Assembly (NCBI GenBank): GCA_963782965.1
Contig: CAWALV010000006.1
Coordinates: forward strand, 620,001 to 684,000
DNA from: CAWALV01 sp963782965
GTDB taxonomy: Bacteria; Actinomycetota; Actinomycetes; Acidothermales; Acidothermaceae
Direction: 5' to 3'
Length of the DNA: 64,000 nucleotides
The translations under genes and the position numbers were made by a program. A model generated the notes under the pieces. It worked only from the letters and a program-made list of their open reading frames with translations. It had not been told where the DNA came from and ran no database searches. Below are positions 41,415 through 52,375 of the stretch, one piece after another (position 1 is the first letter of the stretch; every line of letters starts with the position of its first letter).

Positions 41415-42073
41415 CCGGCGAGCCTGCGGTTCAGTGCGTCGAGGACGGCGCGTGCGACGGCGTCCGCTTCGTCGTTGCGCACCAGGGCCGAGCCGGTCAG
41501 CACCAGCTCGCCGATCCTTGGTACGGCGACCTGGATCACGCATGCCGCCATCCGCCGGGCGCCCATCGGCGTGACCGTCGCGAACTCGACCTCGGCCGGC
41601 ATACCCAGCAGTTCGGTGACGGCGTCCAGGGTCGCGCGGGCGACGAGCATGTGCCGGTGGCTCATGGCCGACGCGCCGATCGAGCGGCCTTCGTGTGAGG
41701 AGGAGCCGGCTGCGACGATCACGGAGACGTCTGCCTCCGAGCCGGCCGTCCGGATACTGATCGAGGCGATGACCGGGCGCGGGGGGAGATCGGGAATCGG
41801 CTCGCGCGCGTCCGGCAACGTGATGACGGCGGGCAGGGTGTCGTCGTCGAACTGCACCACGCTGACGATGCGGTGGTCGATGTCGATGCCGTAGCTGGCG
41901 AGTGCGAGCGACTGCACGTCGCGAACCACCTGCTTGGCGCCGCGCGAACGTGTCGAGACGACGTGGATCTCGGTCGGCGTCGCGTCGGGTCCGGTCACGA
42001 CGCTCACCGCGTTGACGCCGGGGATCCTCCGCAGGGATTCCTCGAGTTCAGGAAGAAGGCGCAGCGTTGGCAC
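41411..42073 (-). CDS. Conserved hypothetical protein with acylphosphatase-like N-terminus
   Basis: A 220-residue protein. The N-terminal half (LRRIPGVNAVSVVTGPDATPTEIHVVS, then AKQVVRDVQSLALASYGIDIDHRIVSVVQF) looks like an alpha/beta fold. The C-terminal half (ASISIRTAGSEADVSVIVAAG, TLDAVTELLGMPAEVEFATVTPMGARRMAACVI) has similar strands. I recall such proteins only as unnamed in actinobacteria. GTG 42073 follows AGGAG at a long 10-bp spacing and overlaps the preceding gene's end by 26 bp. There is no signal or membrane segment. Confidence 0.7.
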   Translation of the reverse strand: MPTLRLLPELEESLRRIPGVNAVSVVTGPDATPTEIHVVSTRSRGAKQVVRDVQSLALASYGIDIDHRIVSVVQFDDDTLPAVITLPDAREPIPDLPPRPVIASISIRTAGSEADVSVIVAAGSSSHEGRSIGASAMSHRHMLVARATLDAVTELLGMPAEVEFATVTPMGARRMAACVIQVAVPRIGELVLTGSALVRNDEADAVARAVLDALNRRLAG

Positions 42074-42701
42074 GTGCTCGGCGCTCCTTTCCGGGTCTGA
42101 TCTGTCGCGGGTAGTGAGCCAGGGGCAACTCGGTGGTGTCGCGTTGTGGAGCGTCCGCGTGCTCGTCGACGCTGACGCATTCGGCGGCGTCGGCGATCCC
42201 GGATCGCGGCCCGGTTCGTGCTGCGACCGGTTGTGGCACCAAGCGCAGGGTCGTCCTCGCGCCGAGATTGCGCGGCTCGCCGGCGGGCACCGAAGGCGGC
42301 GCGGCGTCACCTCTCGGTAACGGGCGGTCGAGCTGGCCGCTCAGATGTTGAGCGCGCTCCCACGCCGCGTCGTCGGCGTCGAAGTCGGCGCGTGCGGCGG
42401 CGGCTGCTTCGTCGTCTGCGGTGAGCGCAGCGGGCAACGCGGTCGCCACGTAACGACCGGCCGCGCGCACCGATGCCTGCTGCCACCATCGCAACGTCGC
42501 AGCCAGGGTCGGGTCGAGTTGCCCGCCGGCCACCGCGGCGCGAACCTCGTGGTCGAAGCGGGTGGTCGCGTGGTCGGGCACGTTGTCGAGCAGTGCTTGG
42601 ACGACGGCATCGCGCAGGGCCCGTCGGCCGGCCGGGGCCGCGTCGGCAGGGGTGGCGGCCACCCGCTCGCGGTCCGGTGAGGGTGCCCCGGAGCTGCCCA
42701 T
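42048..42701 (-). CDS. Hypothetical protein, charged and helical
   Basis: The 217-residue protein is Ala/Asp/Arg-rich with helices (ALRDAVVQALLDNVPDHATTRFDHEVRAAV; ADDEAAAAARADFDADDAAWERAQHL) and a Pro/Arg-rich tail. It has no recognisable domain, no signal peptide and no cysteines beyond one. It begins at ATG 42701 and its last codons overlap the following gene, so the two probably form an operon. Confidence 0.6.
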   Translation of the reverse strand: MGSSGAPSPDRERVAATPADAAPAGRRALRDAVVQALLDNVPDHATTRFDHEVRAAVAGGQLDPTLAATLRWWQQASVRAAGRYVATALPAALTADDEAAAAARADFDADDAAWERAQHLSGQLDRPLPRGDAAPPSVPAGEPRNLGARTTLRLVPQPVAARTGPRSGIADAAECVSVDEHADAPQRDTTELPLAHYPRQIRPGKERRARANAAPSS

Positions 42702-43235
42702 GTCGTCACCGCCTGATGTCGTTCGGTCACGTGCTGTGGCGAGAGCGTATTGCAGCGGATAGGCCCGGAGCGAGATCTCGGCCCAGAATGTCCAGCCCAG
42801 AATTTGGCCGCCGCCCGTGCAGAGCGCGGTTAGGTTTTCACGGCATGACGGGCACCGACGGCCTAGCGATCACGAACGCGTCGGAAGTGGACGGCCGTTC
42901 GCTCATCCGGGTCAGCCGGTAGTCACATTTGACTGGATCATCCGGACGGTGAGGACAACGAGTCGGTCCGAACTGGGGAAGAGGTCTTGACTTGCCCCGA
43001 TCTTGACCGATTCACTCGCATCCGAGTGCCCCCGCGTCAGTCGTGACCAGTGTTGCTTCCGAGGCGGCGGACGCTTGCACCCCGAGGAACCCCCAAATCC
43101 CCGGGTGGCTGAAACACAACTGCAGAGGGTGAGACGGAGTTCGGCGCTAGACGCACGCAACACATGACTCCAGCGGAGCGTATCCCGCGCGAACGATAGC
43201 GGTGTTCGTGACGTGGTTCGTAGGAGTTGATACTC
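42702..43235. other. Intergenic interval before the HD-GYP genes
   Basis: This 534-bp stretch has no convincing gene. It is less GC-rich than its flanks. It contains a small stem CACTCG-CATC-CGAGTG (43013-43028), two CTTGAC copies (42985-43006) and the GC-rich block CCCCAAATCCCCGGG (43092 region). I looked for a c-di-AMP or c-di-GMP riboswitch and found no convincing match on either strand. Confidence 0.35.
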
Positions 43236-43298
43236 ATGTCCAAGATCACGTCCATCGTCGAGAAGATGCTCACGGGTGCCAACGCACTCTGGAGCTAA
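43236..43298 (+). CDS. Possible 20-residue small ORF before the HD-GYP gene
   Basis: AGGAG (43222-43226) lies 9 bp before an ATG opening 20 codons and TAA. The peptide starts MSKITSIVEKMLT and ends ALWS. It is amphipathic and slightly basic. It ends 60 bp before the HD-GYP start. Whether it is translated, a leader peptide or chance is unknown. Confidence 0.4.
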   Translation: MSKITSIVEKMLTGANALWS

Positions 43299-43358
43299 AG
43301 CTAGACAACCCGCCGTTCTTCGTCTCGCCCGCTGTCTTCCCCGAGATCAGGAGCGGCC

Positions 43359-44750
43359 GTGCGCTCGTTACCGCGCGCCGCGAGGGTGTACATCACCGTC
43401 GCGATACTCGTCGGCGGCGCCATCGTCGCCGGCGCTCTTTTGCGCGGGGATACGCCTTGGGGCGAGGTCTTGGCCCTTGCCGCTTTGTATTGGATCGGCG
43501 AATTCGCAGCAGTCCAGACCCGCCTGCGCTCGTTCATGATTTCTATGAGCTTTCCGGTGTCATTGGCGGCGGTGTTGCTGGTCGGGCCATGGCTGGCCGC
43601 GCTCGTCTGCGTGATCGGTGGCGCGACGCGGTTGGCGCACACGCCGTGGTACAAGCGGGCGTTCAATGCCGCACAGCTCGCCGTTTGCGCATTCACCGCG
43701 GGCATCGTCTACGGGCACGTGTCGGGCACGGCTCCGCACTTCGCTGCTCCGCATTTCCCGGGCGTCATGTTCGCCGTCGCGGTGGCCGGCACGGCGCACG
43801 TGCTGATGAACCACCTCCTCGTTGCCACGGTCATCAGCACGACGACGACGACGTCGTTCGCGCGGCTGTGGTGGGGCGGCATGTCCGAGACGATCGTGCC
43901 CAGCCTCGGCTACGGCCTGATCGGCGTCGCGATCGCCGTCTTGTGGTCCGGCGGCGTCGGGGCGGTTGCCGGCTTGCTCGTCCTCGCGCCGATGCTCGTC
44001 GCGCGCTGGGCGTTCCAGCAATACGGCGAGCAGCACAAGGCTTACGAGGCGACCGTTGCGTCGCTCATCCAAGCCGTTGAGACCAAGGACTATTACACGC
44101 GCGGTCACAGCGAGCGAGTCGCGAGGGCCTCCGTGATGATTGCCGAGCGGGTCGGCATGCGCGAGGACCGGCTCGAGATGCTGCGCTACGCCGGCATGTT
44201 GCACGACGTCGGGAAGCTCGGCGTGCCGACGAAGGTCCTGCAGAAGACGGGCCCGCTCGACGAGGCGGAGTTCGCGGCCATCACCCTCCATCCGACGCGC
44301 GGCGTCGAGATGGTGAACGGCATTTCCTTTCTCGACGAGGCTCGTCTCGGCATCCGCTACCACCACGAGCGCATGGACGGCCTGGGCTACCCGGAGGGCT
44401 TGCGCGGAGACCGGATTCCCGAGTTCGCCCGCATCATCGCCGTTGCGGACGCTTTCGACTCGATGACGTCGACCCGCTCCTACCGCGGCGCGCGCTCCGT
44501 GCAGTCCGCGATCGATGAGCTGCGCAGTTGGTCGGGAAACCAATTCGACGCCGTGATGGTCGAAGCGCTCATCGCCGCAGTCCAAGCCGAGGGCTGGGAT
44601 GCGAGCGTCGAAGCCACCGACGTCGTCGTCGACCCGATCGCGTTGGTCTTCGGCGACCACGACGACCCGTCGAGCCGCGTGGCAGCATCACTCGGCGGCG
44701 GCGTCGCGTACGACCCCTACGACGACATGACCGCCGAGCAGGTGTCCTGA
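43359..44750 (+). CDS. Membrane HD-GYP-domain protein, probable cyclic-dinucleotide phosphodiesterase
   Basis: A 463-residue protein with about eight hydrophobic segments in residues 8-220 (a MASE-like membrane sensor). The cytoplasmic HD-GYP domain has YTRGHSERVARAS (near 247), LHDVGKLGVP (HD near 282), TLHPTRGVEM and HHERMDGLGYPEGLRG (GYP-type motif near 336-346). These are the metal ligands and signature of active c-di-GMP HD-GYP enzymes. The start is GTG 43359 with AGGAG before it. The following gene begins 2 bp after the stop and looks like its paralogue. Confidence 0.9.
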   Translation: MRSLPRAARVYITVAILVGGAIVAGALLRGDTPWGEVLALAALYWIGEFAAVQTRLRSFMISMSFPVSLAAVLLVGPWLAALVCVIGGATRLAHTPWYKRAFNAAQLAVCAFTAGIVYGHVSGTAPHFAAPHFPGVMFAVAVAGTAHVLMNHLLVATVISTTTTTSFARLWWGGMSETIVPSLGYGLIGVAIAVLWSGGVGAVAGLLVLAPMLVARWAFQQYGEQHKAYEATVASLIQAVETKDYYTRGHSERVARASVMIAERVGMREDRLEMLRYAGMLHDVGKLGVPTKVLQKTGPLDEAEFAAITLHPTRGVEMVNGISFLDEARLGIRYHHERMDGLGYPEGLRGDRIPEFARIIAVADAFDSMTSTRSYRGARSVQSAIDELRSWSGNQFDAVMVEALIAAVQAEGWDASVEATDVVVDPIALVFGDHDDPSSRVAASLGGGVAYDPYDDMTAEQVS

Positions 44751-44752
44751 AA

Positions 44753-46081
44753 GTGGCGCTGCCGGCCCGGATGCCCGGTGGGCGCGCCCCGATGGCGGTG
44801 AGCCGCGTCTTCATCGCAGCTGTCGCCCTGTTCGTTGTCGCCGCCGCGGTCCAGACCGCGCGCCATGGCGTCGTCCGGTTCGACGTCGCGCTGGCCTTCG
44901 CGGGCGTGATTGCGGTCGGGCAGTTCGCACCCGTCCGGCTGCCCGGGGACCGTCCTGTCGCGCCACTGGGCACCGCCGTCGCCATCGGTTACGCATTCCT
45001 GTTCGACGTCGGCGGCCGTCCGATCACCCAGTCGACCGCGCAGGTCGTCACCGTGGCGGCCGCCGGGTACGCCTTGGGCGCCGGGCTGATGCGTTTGCTC
45101 GGCAGACCCGTGCGCCTGATGTTCCTGTCCCGGCGCATCGCCTTCGTGGCGGTGACGACGTTCCTGTTCCACACCGTTGCTCCGCGCACCCTGAGCACCG
45201 TTCCCTACCGGGTCTTCAAGCAGGACCTCCGCTGGGTCGCGCTGCTGATGGTCACGGTGGTGGCGCTGGCGGCGTTGATCGACATGGTCGTTGCGACGTC
45301 CGTTCGCGGAGCGACCGGTTGGGCCACCTACGTATGGATGCTGCGCGACGAGATCAGCGCGACGAGCCAGCTGATGGCGGCCGTCGGCGCGTCCGGCATC
45401 CTCATCGCGCTGGCGACGCCGTCCATGAAGCTGTACGCCTTGCCGGTCTTCTGCGTGCCGCTGCTGTTGACGCATTTCGCGTTCCGCCGCTACGCCGCGG
45501 TCCGGACGACGTACCGCCAGACGATCCGCTCGCTTTCGCGGGTGACCGAAGTCGGCGGGTACGTCACCGACGGCCACGCACACCGCGTCAGCCTGCTCGC
45601 CGTCGCCGTGGGCCGCGAACTGGGTCTGACCGAGGGTCAGATCGCCGACCTCGAGTACGCCTCACTCCTGCACGACATCGGTCAGCTCTCGCTCTCCGAT
45701 CCGATCCCGGGCGGTTCGACGCTCGTGGTCGCTCCGGTCGAGAGGCGTCGAGTCGCCGAACTCGGGGCCGACATCATCAAGACCACCGGCGTGCTCGACC
45801 GGGTAGCTGACATCGTTGCCCGCCAGGCCGATCCCTACCGCCGGCACCGCGAGGCACCTGACCACTCGCTGCTCTTGGAGAGTCGGATCATCAAGGCGGT
45901 CAGCGCCTACGACGACGTCGTCGGGCCGGACGGCGGCCCCGAGGCGAGCGCCGACGCGCTCGAGCGGCTGCGGCTGGGCATGGCATACGAGTACGACCCC
46001 CAGGTGGTCGAGACGCTGACGCGGGTCGTGACCCGGTTCGTGGGGTGGTCCATGGAAGGATCTCGCCAAGTTCCGGCGTGA
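44753..46081 (+). CDS. Membrane HD-domain protein, degenerate HD-GYP partner
   Basis: A 442-residue protein with the same architecture as its neighbour: hydrophobic segments to about residue 250, then an HD domain. VTDGHAHRVSLLAVAVGRELGLTEGQI and LLHDIGQLSLSDP retain the His-Asp pair. The usual Lys after HD-G is Gln, and the HHERxDGxGYP block is replaced by RQADPYRRHREAPDHSL. It therefore probably lacks normal c-di-GMP hydrolysis and may act as a regulatory subunit or sensor. GTG 44753 starts 2 bp after the HD-GYP stop. Confidence 0.85.
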   Translation: MALPARMPGGRAPMAVSRVFIAAVALFVVAAAVQTARHGVVRFDVALAFAGVIAVGQFAPVRLPGDRPVAPLGTAVAIGYAFLFDVGGRPITQSTAQVVTVAAAGYALGAGLMRLLGRPVRLMFLSRRIAFVAVTTFLFHTVAPRTLSTVPYRVFKQDLRWVALLMVTVVALAALIDMVVATSVRGATGWATYVWMLRDEISATSQLMAAVGASGILIALATPSMKLYALPVFCVPLLLTHFAFRRYAAVRTTYRQTIRSLSRVTEVGGYVTDGHAHRVSLLAVAVGRELGLTEGQIADLEYASLLHDIGQLSLSDPIPGGSTLVVAPVERRRVAELGADIIKTTGVLDRVADIVARQADPYRRHREAPDHSLLLESRIIKAVSAYDDVVGPDGGPEASADALERLRLGMAYEYDPQVVETLTRVVTRFVGWSMEGSRQVPA

Positions 46082-46206
46082 GACTTCGTCCCGGGCCGAC
46101 GAGGAAGTCGCGCGACACCGGCCGGTAGGTTCGACATCTGCCGGACGTGCTCATCGGGAGCTGGTTCGCACAGGCACACGCCCACGGACGTCGAAAGGTT
46201 GCGCTC

Positions 46207-47595
<1,389 letters not shown>

Positions 47596-47700
47596 GGTCC
47601 AGCGCCGACCGCGGCTCCAGCGCTGCCTCGCCGTGGCAGGCGCCGGCGGCTGCAGGGCTCGTGGTTTGATTCGCTTCACGATCAGCGGAAGGAGTCCCGG

Positions 47701-47916
47701 GTGGCCGAGGAAGTACGGGCCGAGATGGTCGCCAACGTCTGGAAGATCGTGGCGACCGAGGGTCAGCACGTCGAGGACGGCGACACGTTGGTGATCTTGG
47801 AGTCCATGAAGATGGAGATCCCGGTGATCGCGGAGTCGGCCGGTACGCTTCGCGAGCTCCGAGTCGCCGAAGGGGACGTCGTCCAAGAGGGCGACCTGAT
47901 CGCGGTCATCGAGTAG
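47701..47916 (+). CDS. Biotin carboxyl carrier protein, single-domain (TB7.3-like)
   Basis: A 71-residue biotinyl domain with ESMKMEIPV; Lys37 is the biotinylation site. It consists only of the carrier fold. GTG 47701 has GGAAGGAG 6 bp before it. In Mycobacterium a protein of the same size lies in the sigH-pdtaS neighbourhood, which matches this location. It likely serves the adjacent biotin carboxylase. Confidence 0.92.
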   Translation: MAEEVRAEMVANVWKIVATEGQHVEDGDTLVILESMKMEIPVIAESAGTLRELRVAEGDVVQEGDLIAVIE

Positions 47917-47996
47917 CCGGGTCGGCCATCCGGTCGAGGGACGACTCGACCGGTTTGTGGGTCAAGCCGGGGCCGCCGCGCGCCGAAGCACACACC

Positions 47997-49082
47997 GTGA
48001 CGGCAACACCAACGATCGAGCCCTTCCTGCGCGCCCTCGTCGAGTCGGCCGGCTCCGACCTGCACTGCAAGGTCGGTTCCCCGCCGCGAGTGCGCATCGA
48101 CGGACGCCTGCGCAAGCTGCAGACCCGCGACCTGACCGCGGCCGACACCGAGAAGATGATCGGCGAGGTCATGCGCAAGGACCTCGTCGAGCAGTTCGAC
48201 CGGACGAACGAGGCCGACTTCGCCTACTCCCTGCCGGGCGTCGGGCGGTTCCGGGTCAATGCGTTCCGGTCTCGCGGCTCGGCCGGTCTGGTGTTTCGGC
48301 GGGTCAGCGTAGGGGCGATCCCGCTCGACGAACTCGGGTTGCCGGCCATCCTGGCCAGCCTCTCGCTCGAGCCGCGCGGTCTGGTGTTGGTGACCGGACC
48401 GACGGGTGTAGGCAAGTCGACCACCCTGGCCGGCATGATCGACCACATCAACAACAACCGCGAAGTGCACATCGTGACCATCGAGGACCCGATCGAGGTC
48501 CTGCACTTCGACAAGCTCTCGATGATCAACCAGCGCGAAGTGCGGGTCGACACCGAGGACTTCTCGGTCGCCCTGCGCGCTGCCATGCGCCAGGACCCCG
48601 ACGTCATCCTGGTCGGCGAGATGCGCGACCAGGAGACGGTGAAGGCTGCCCTTGCCGCTTCGGAGACCGGCCACTTCGTCATGTCGACACTGCACACGAC
48701 GGACGCCCAAGAGACCGTCAACCGCATCATCGACTTCTTCCCGCCGCACGAGCAGAAGCAGATCCGCCTCTCACTCGCCGGTTCGCTGCGCGGGATCATC
48801 TGCCAGCGCCTGGTGCCGCGGGCGGACGGCGAGGGGCGCTGCGTGGCGATGGAGGTCTGCATCAACACCGGGCGTATCGCAGAGGCGATCTCCGACTCCG
48901 ACAAGACCTCCCAGATGAGCGATCTGATCTCTGAGGGCGCCTACTACGGGATGCAGACGTTCGACCAGCATCTCGTGGCCCTCATTCGGGACGGCGTAGT
49001 CACTCTCGAGGCGGCGATGGCGGCTTCGACCAGCCCGCACGACCTGTCCGTCGAGTTGCGGCGGCTCGGGCTCGTCGCCTAA
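47997..49082 (+). CDS. PilT-like type IV pilus retraction ATPase
   Basis: Hexameric secretion ATPase of 361 residues. The PAS-like N-terminal domain includes GSDLHCKVGSPPRVRIDG (near residue 17). Walker A is GPTGVGKSTTLAG (near 134), the Asp box follows, Walker B is DVILVGEMRDQET (near 202), and the His box is STLHTTDAQETVNRIIDFFP (near 228), the PilT/PilU pattern. No pilin, PilB or prepilin peptidase is in the window. GTG 47997 fits the family start. Confidence 0.92.
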   Translation: MTATPTIEPFLRALVESAGSDLHCKVGSPPRVRIDGRLRKLQTRDLTAADTEKMIGEVMRKDLVEQFDRTNEADFAYSLPGVGRFRVNAFRSRGSAGLVFRRVSVGAIPLDELGLPAILASLSLEPRGLVLVTGPTGVGKSTTLAGMIDHINNNREVHIVTIEDPIEVLHFDKLSMINQREVRVDTEDFSVALRAAMRQDPDVILVGEMRDQETVKAALAASETGHFVMSTLHTTDAQETVNRIIDFFPPHEQKQIRLSLAGSLRGIICQRLVPRADGEGRCVAMEVCINTGRIAEAISDSDKTSQMSDLISEGAYYGMQTFDQHLVALIRDGVVTLEAAMAASTSPHDLSVELRRLGLVA

Positions 49083-49178
49083 GCCGAAACCACGCTGCTG
49101 CCGATCCGCAGCGTGCTGGCGGCCGAATGGCCTCGTCGCAGCTGCTTCGTCACGGCTGGCTGTATTCCGGCACAAGAA

Positions 49179-49196
49179 GTTGTATTCGCATACAAC
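49179..49196. promoter_or_regulatory. Inverted repeat, possible GntR/TetR operator
   Basis: GTTGTAT-TCGC-ATACAAC is a perfect 7-bp inverted repeat in the 377-bp interval between pilT and the ABC ATPase. The TTGTAT/ATACAA arms recall operators of FadR-type GntR regulators. It lies about 265 bp ahead of the ATPase gene. Confidence 0.45.
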
Positions 49197-49212
49197 GCTT
49201 CGCTGAGCTCGG

Positions 49213-49264
49213 GCGCAGTCCGACACGCGCAGTCCAACAGGCGCAGTCCAACAGGCGCAGTCCG
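49213..49264. repeat. 14-bp tandem repeat
   Basis: GCGCAGTCCAACAG is present about 3.7 times: a first copy with two changes (49213-49226), two exact copies (49227-49254), then a partial one. It lies between the inverted repeat at 49179 and the ATPase start. Confidence 0.7.
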
Positions 49265-49459
49265 GTATACCGCACGAGGCGGTCGCCATCATCTTGGGCA
49301 TTCAGCACGGGTGAACCACGTCACGACGACGGATTGACGCCACAACCTCTTGCGTACCCGTTAACGCGGCCCGTAGCATCGCCCGGAATCCGCCTCTTCC
49401 GGCCGGCGTCCGGAGGCTCGCGGGTTCGGTCCCATCTCAGTCGTCGTCAGGAGTCCCTC

Positions 49460-50542
<1,083 letters not shown>

Positions 50543-50585
50543 CCACGCAACGACCTGCGCGGCGCGGTGGATCACCGGCTGACCT

Positions 50586-52067
50586 GTGGCAGACCTTGCC
50601 GAGCTCGTCCGGCGTGATACCGCGCTGAGCGAGGGCGACCTCGACTGGCTCCACCGGCTCGTCGGCGAATGGCAGCTGCTCGCCGACCTGTCGTTCGCCG
50701 ACCTCCTGCTGTGGGCGCCGACGTCCCCGCAGCCGGGGTTCGTCGCGGTGGCGCAGATCCGACCGGTCACGTCGCAGACGGCGTACGCGGAGGACAAGGT
50801 CGGCCAGACGATCCCGGAAGGTCGGCGCCCGCTGGTCGACCGCGCGTGGCACCAGGGCCGGATCATCCGTGAGGGCGACCCCGAGTGGGGGAGCGGCGTG
50901 CCGGTCCGGGAGGAGACGATCCCGGTCCGCCATGACGGACGTGTCATCGCGGTGATTGCCCGCCACACCAATCTGGTTGCGGCACGTACGCCCAGCCGGC
51001 TGGAGTTGACCTATCTGGCCAGCGCCGCCGATCTCGCCACGATGGTGTCGCAGGGGCGGTTCCCGCTTCCGGGGAGCCCCGTCGACTCCGACAGTTCGCC
51101 GCGGGCCGGCGACGGTGTCGTGCGCTTGGACGTCGCGGGGCGGGTGACGTACGCGAGCCCCAACGCGGTCTCCGCCTACCGTCGTCTGGGCCTGGTGGGA
51201 GACCTCATCGGATGCCACCTCGGTGAGACGACGGCCCGGCTCGCCCCGCCGGAGGGGCCGGTCGAGGAGCCGCTGTCGTGGCTGGTGAGTGGCCTGGCCG
51301 GGCGCGAGGTCGAGGTCGAGATCGAAGCGGGCGACGTAGGCGTCCGATTGCGCTCGATCCCGCTGCTGCCCGACGGAGAGCGGGTGGGAGCGCTGGTGTT
51401 GCTACGCGACGTCACCGAGCTGCGGCGCCGCGAACGTGCTCTGCTGAGCAAAGACGCGACCATCCGAGAAATCCACCATCGCGTGAAGAACAACCTGCAG
51501 ACCGTGGCCGCCCTCTTGCGGTTGCAGGCGCGCCGGCTGGAGAGCCCTGAGGGTCGTGCGGCGCTGGAGGAGGCGGTCCGCCGCGTGCGGGCGATCGCCG
51601 TCGTGCACGACACGCTGTCGAAGACGGTCGACGCTCCGGTCGACTTCGACGCGGTGGCCGATCAGCTGATCGCGATGGTGGGGGAGCTCAGCGGTGAATC
51701 CGGCAACCTGCCGACTCGGGTCGGTTCATTCGGACACCTGCCGGCCGCTCTTGCGACCCCGCTGTCGATGGTGTTGACCGAACTCGTGCAGAACGCACTC
51801 GAGCACGGGGTGCGCGGCCGGTCTGGCCGGGTCGAGGTCTGTGCGACCCGAGGCGAGCGTGAGATCGAGATCACCGTGGAGGACGACGGCGAAGGATTGC
51901 CTGCCGGGTTCTCGTTGGCGGATTCGCCCCGGCTCGGGCTTCAGATCGTGCAGACCCTCGTCGAGGGCGACCTTCGCGGCCGCCTGGATGTTCGGCCGCG
52001 GGTCGGGGGCGGGACCTCGGCGCGGGTGCGCGTGGCCCTTCACCCCGACGACGCGGTGCAACCGTAA
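50586..52067 (+). CDS. PdtaS-type sensor histidine kinase
   Basis: A 493-residue soluble kinase with an N-terminal GAF-like H_kinase_N domain (residues 1-150), a PAS domain (about 180-280), HisKA_2 dimerisation (KDATIREIHHRVKNNLQTVAALLRLQARR, phospho-His near 297) and HATPase_c (LTELVQNALEHGV; DDGEGLPAGF; LGLQIVQTLV). It is expected to phosphorylate the RNA-binding ANTAR regulator PdtaR, which is not in the window. GTG 50586 is the likely start. It lies convergent to whiB1, as in mycobacteria. Confidence 0.9.
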   Translation: MADLAELVRRDTALSEGDLDWLHRLVGEWQLLADLSFADLLLWAPTSPQPGFVAVAQIRPVTSQTAYAEDKVGQTIPEGRRPLVDRAWHQGRIIREGDPEWGSGVPVREETIPVRHDGRVIAVIARHTNLVAARTPSRLELTYLASAADLATMVSQGRFPLPGSPVDSDSSPRAGDGVVRLDVAGRVTYASPNAVSAYRRLGLVGDLIGCHLGETTARLAPPEGPVEEPLSWLVSGLAGREVEVEIEAGDVGVRLRSIPLLPDGERVGALVLLRDVTELRRRERALLSKDATIREIHHRVKNNLQTVAALLRLQARRLESPEGRAALEEAVRRVRAIAVVHDTLSKTVDAPVDFDAVADQLIAMVGELSGESGNLPTRVGSFGHLPAALATPLSMVLTELVQNALEHGVRGRSGRVEVCATRGEREIEITVEDDGEGLPAGFSLADSPRLGLQIVQTLVEGDLRGRLDVRPRVGGGTSARVRVALHPDDAVQP

Positions 52068-52123
52068 CGCGCGTGCGGCTCGACGATGCGGATCGCAGGT
52101 GCGGGCGGCTGGACGCTCGTCGA

Positions 52124-52375
52124 CTAGACGGTCTGCGGGCGCAGCCGGGCACCGCGCCGCTTCAGCGCGCGCCGCTCGTCTTCGGACAAGCCGCCCCAGA
52201 CGCCGGCGTCCTGGCCGGTTTCCAGGGCCCACGCGAGGCAGGGATCGGCGACCGGGCACCGGCGACACACAACCTTCGCCTGCTCGATCTGAAGAAGCGC
52301 AGGACCGGTGTTGCCGATCGGGAAGAACAACTCAGGGTCGTCGTCCCGGCAAGCAGCGCGGTGGCGCCAGTCCAT
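52124..52375 (-). CDS. whiB1: WhiB1-like iron-sulfur transcription factor
   Basis: The 83-residue protein has Cys9, Cys37, Cys40 and Cys46, the [4Fe-4S] ligands of WhiB proteins. GVWGGLSEDERRALKRRGAR gives the GxWGG turn and basic DNA-contact tail. Length and pattern fit WhiB1/WblE. The ATG is at 52375. Its promoter region contains a CRP-like site. Confidence 0.93.
   Translation of the reverse strand: MDWRHRAACRDDDPELFFPIGNTGPALLQIEQAKVVCRRCPVADPCLAWALETGQDAGVWGGLSEDERRALKRRGARLRPQTV

Noticed and set aside
42845..42922. A 25-codon frame starting ATGACGGGCACC.
   Set aside because: No ribosome-binding site and no recognisable peptide; likely chance.
42961..43160. A ydaO-type (c-di-AMP) riboswitch before the HD-GYP gene.
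   Set aside because: Fragments such as GAGTGAATC on the minus strand and GGAACCCC on the plus strand recall the motif, but the conserved AGCUAACC end and pairing order are missing on either strand.
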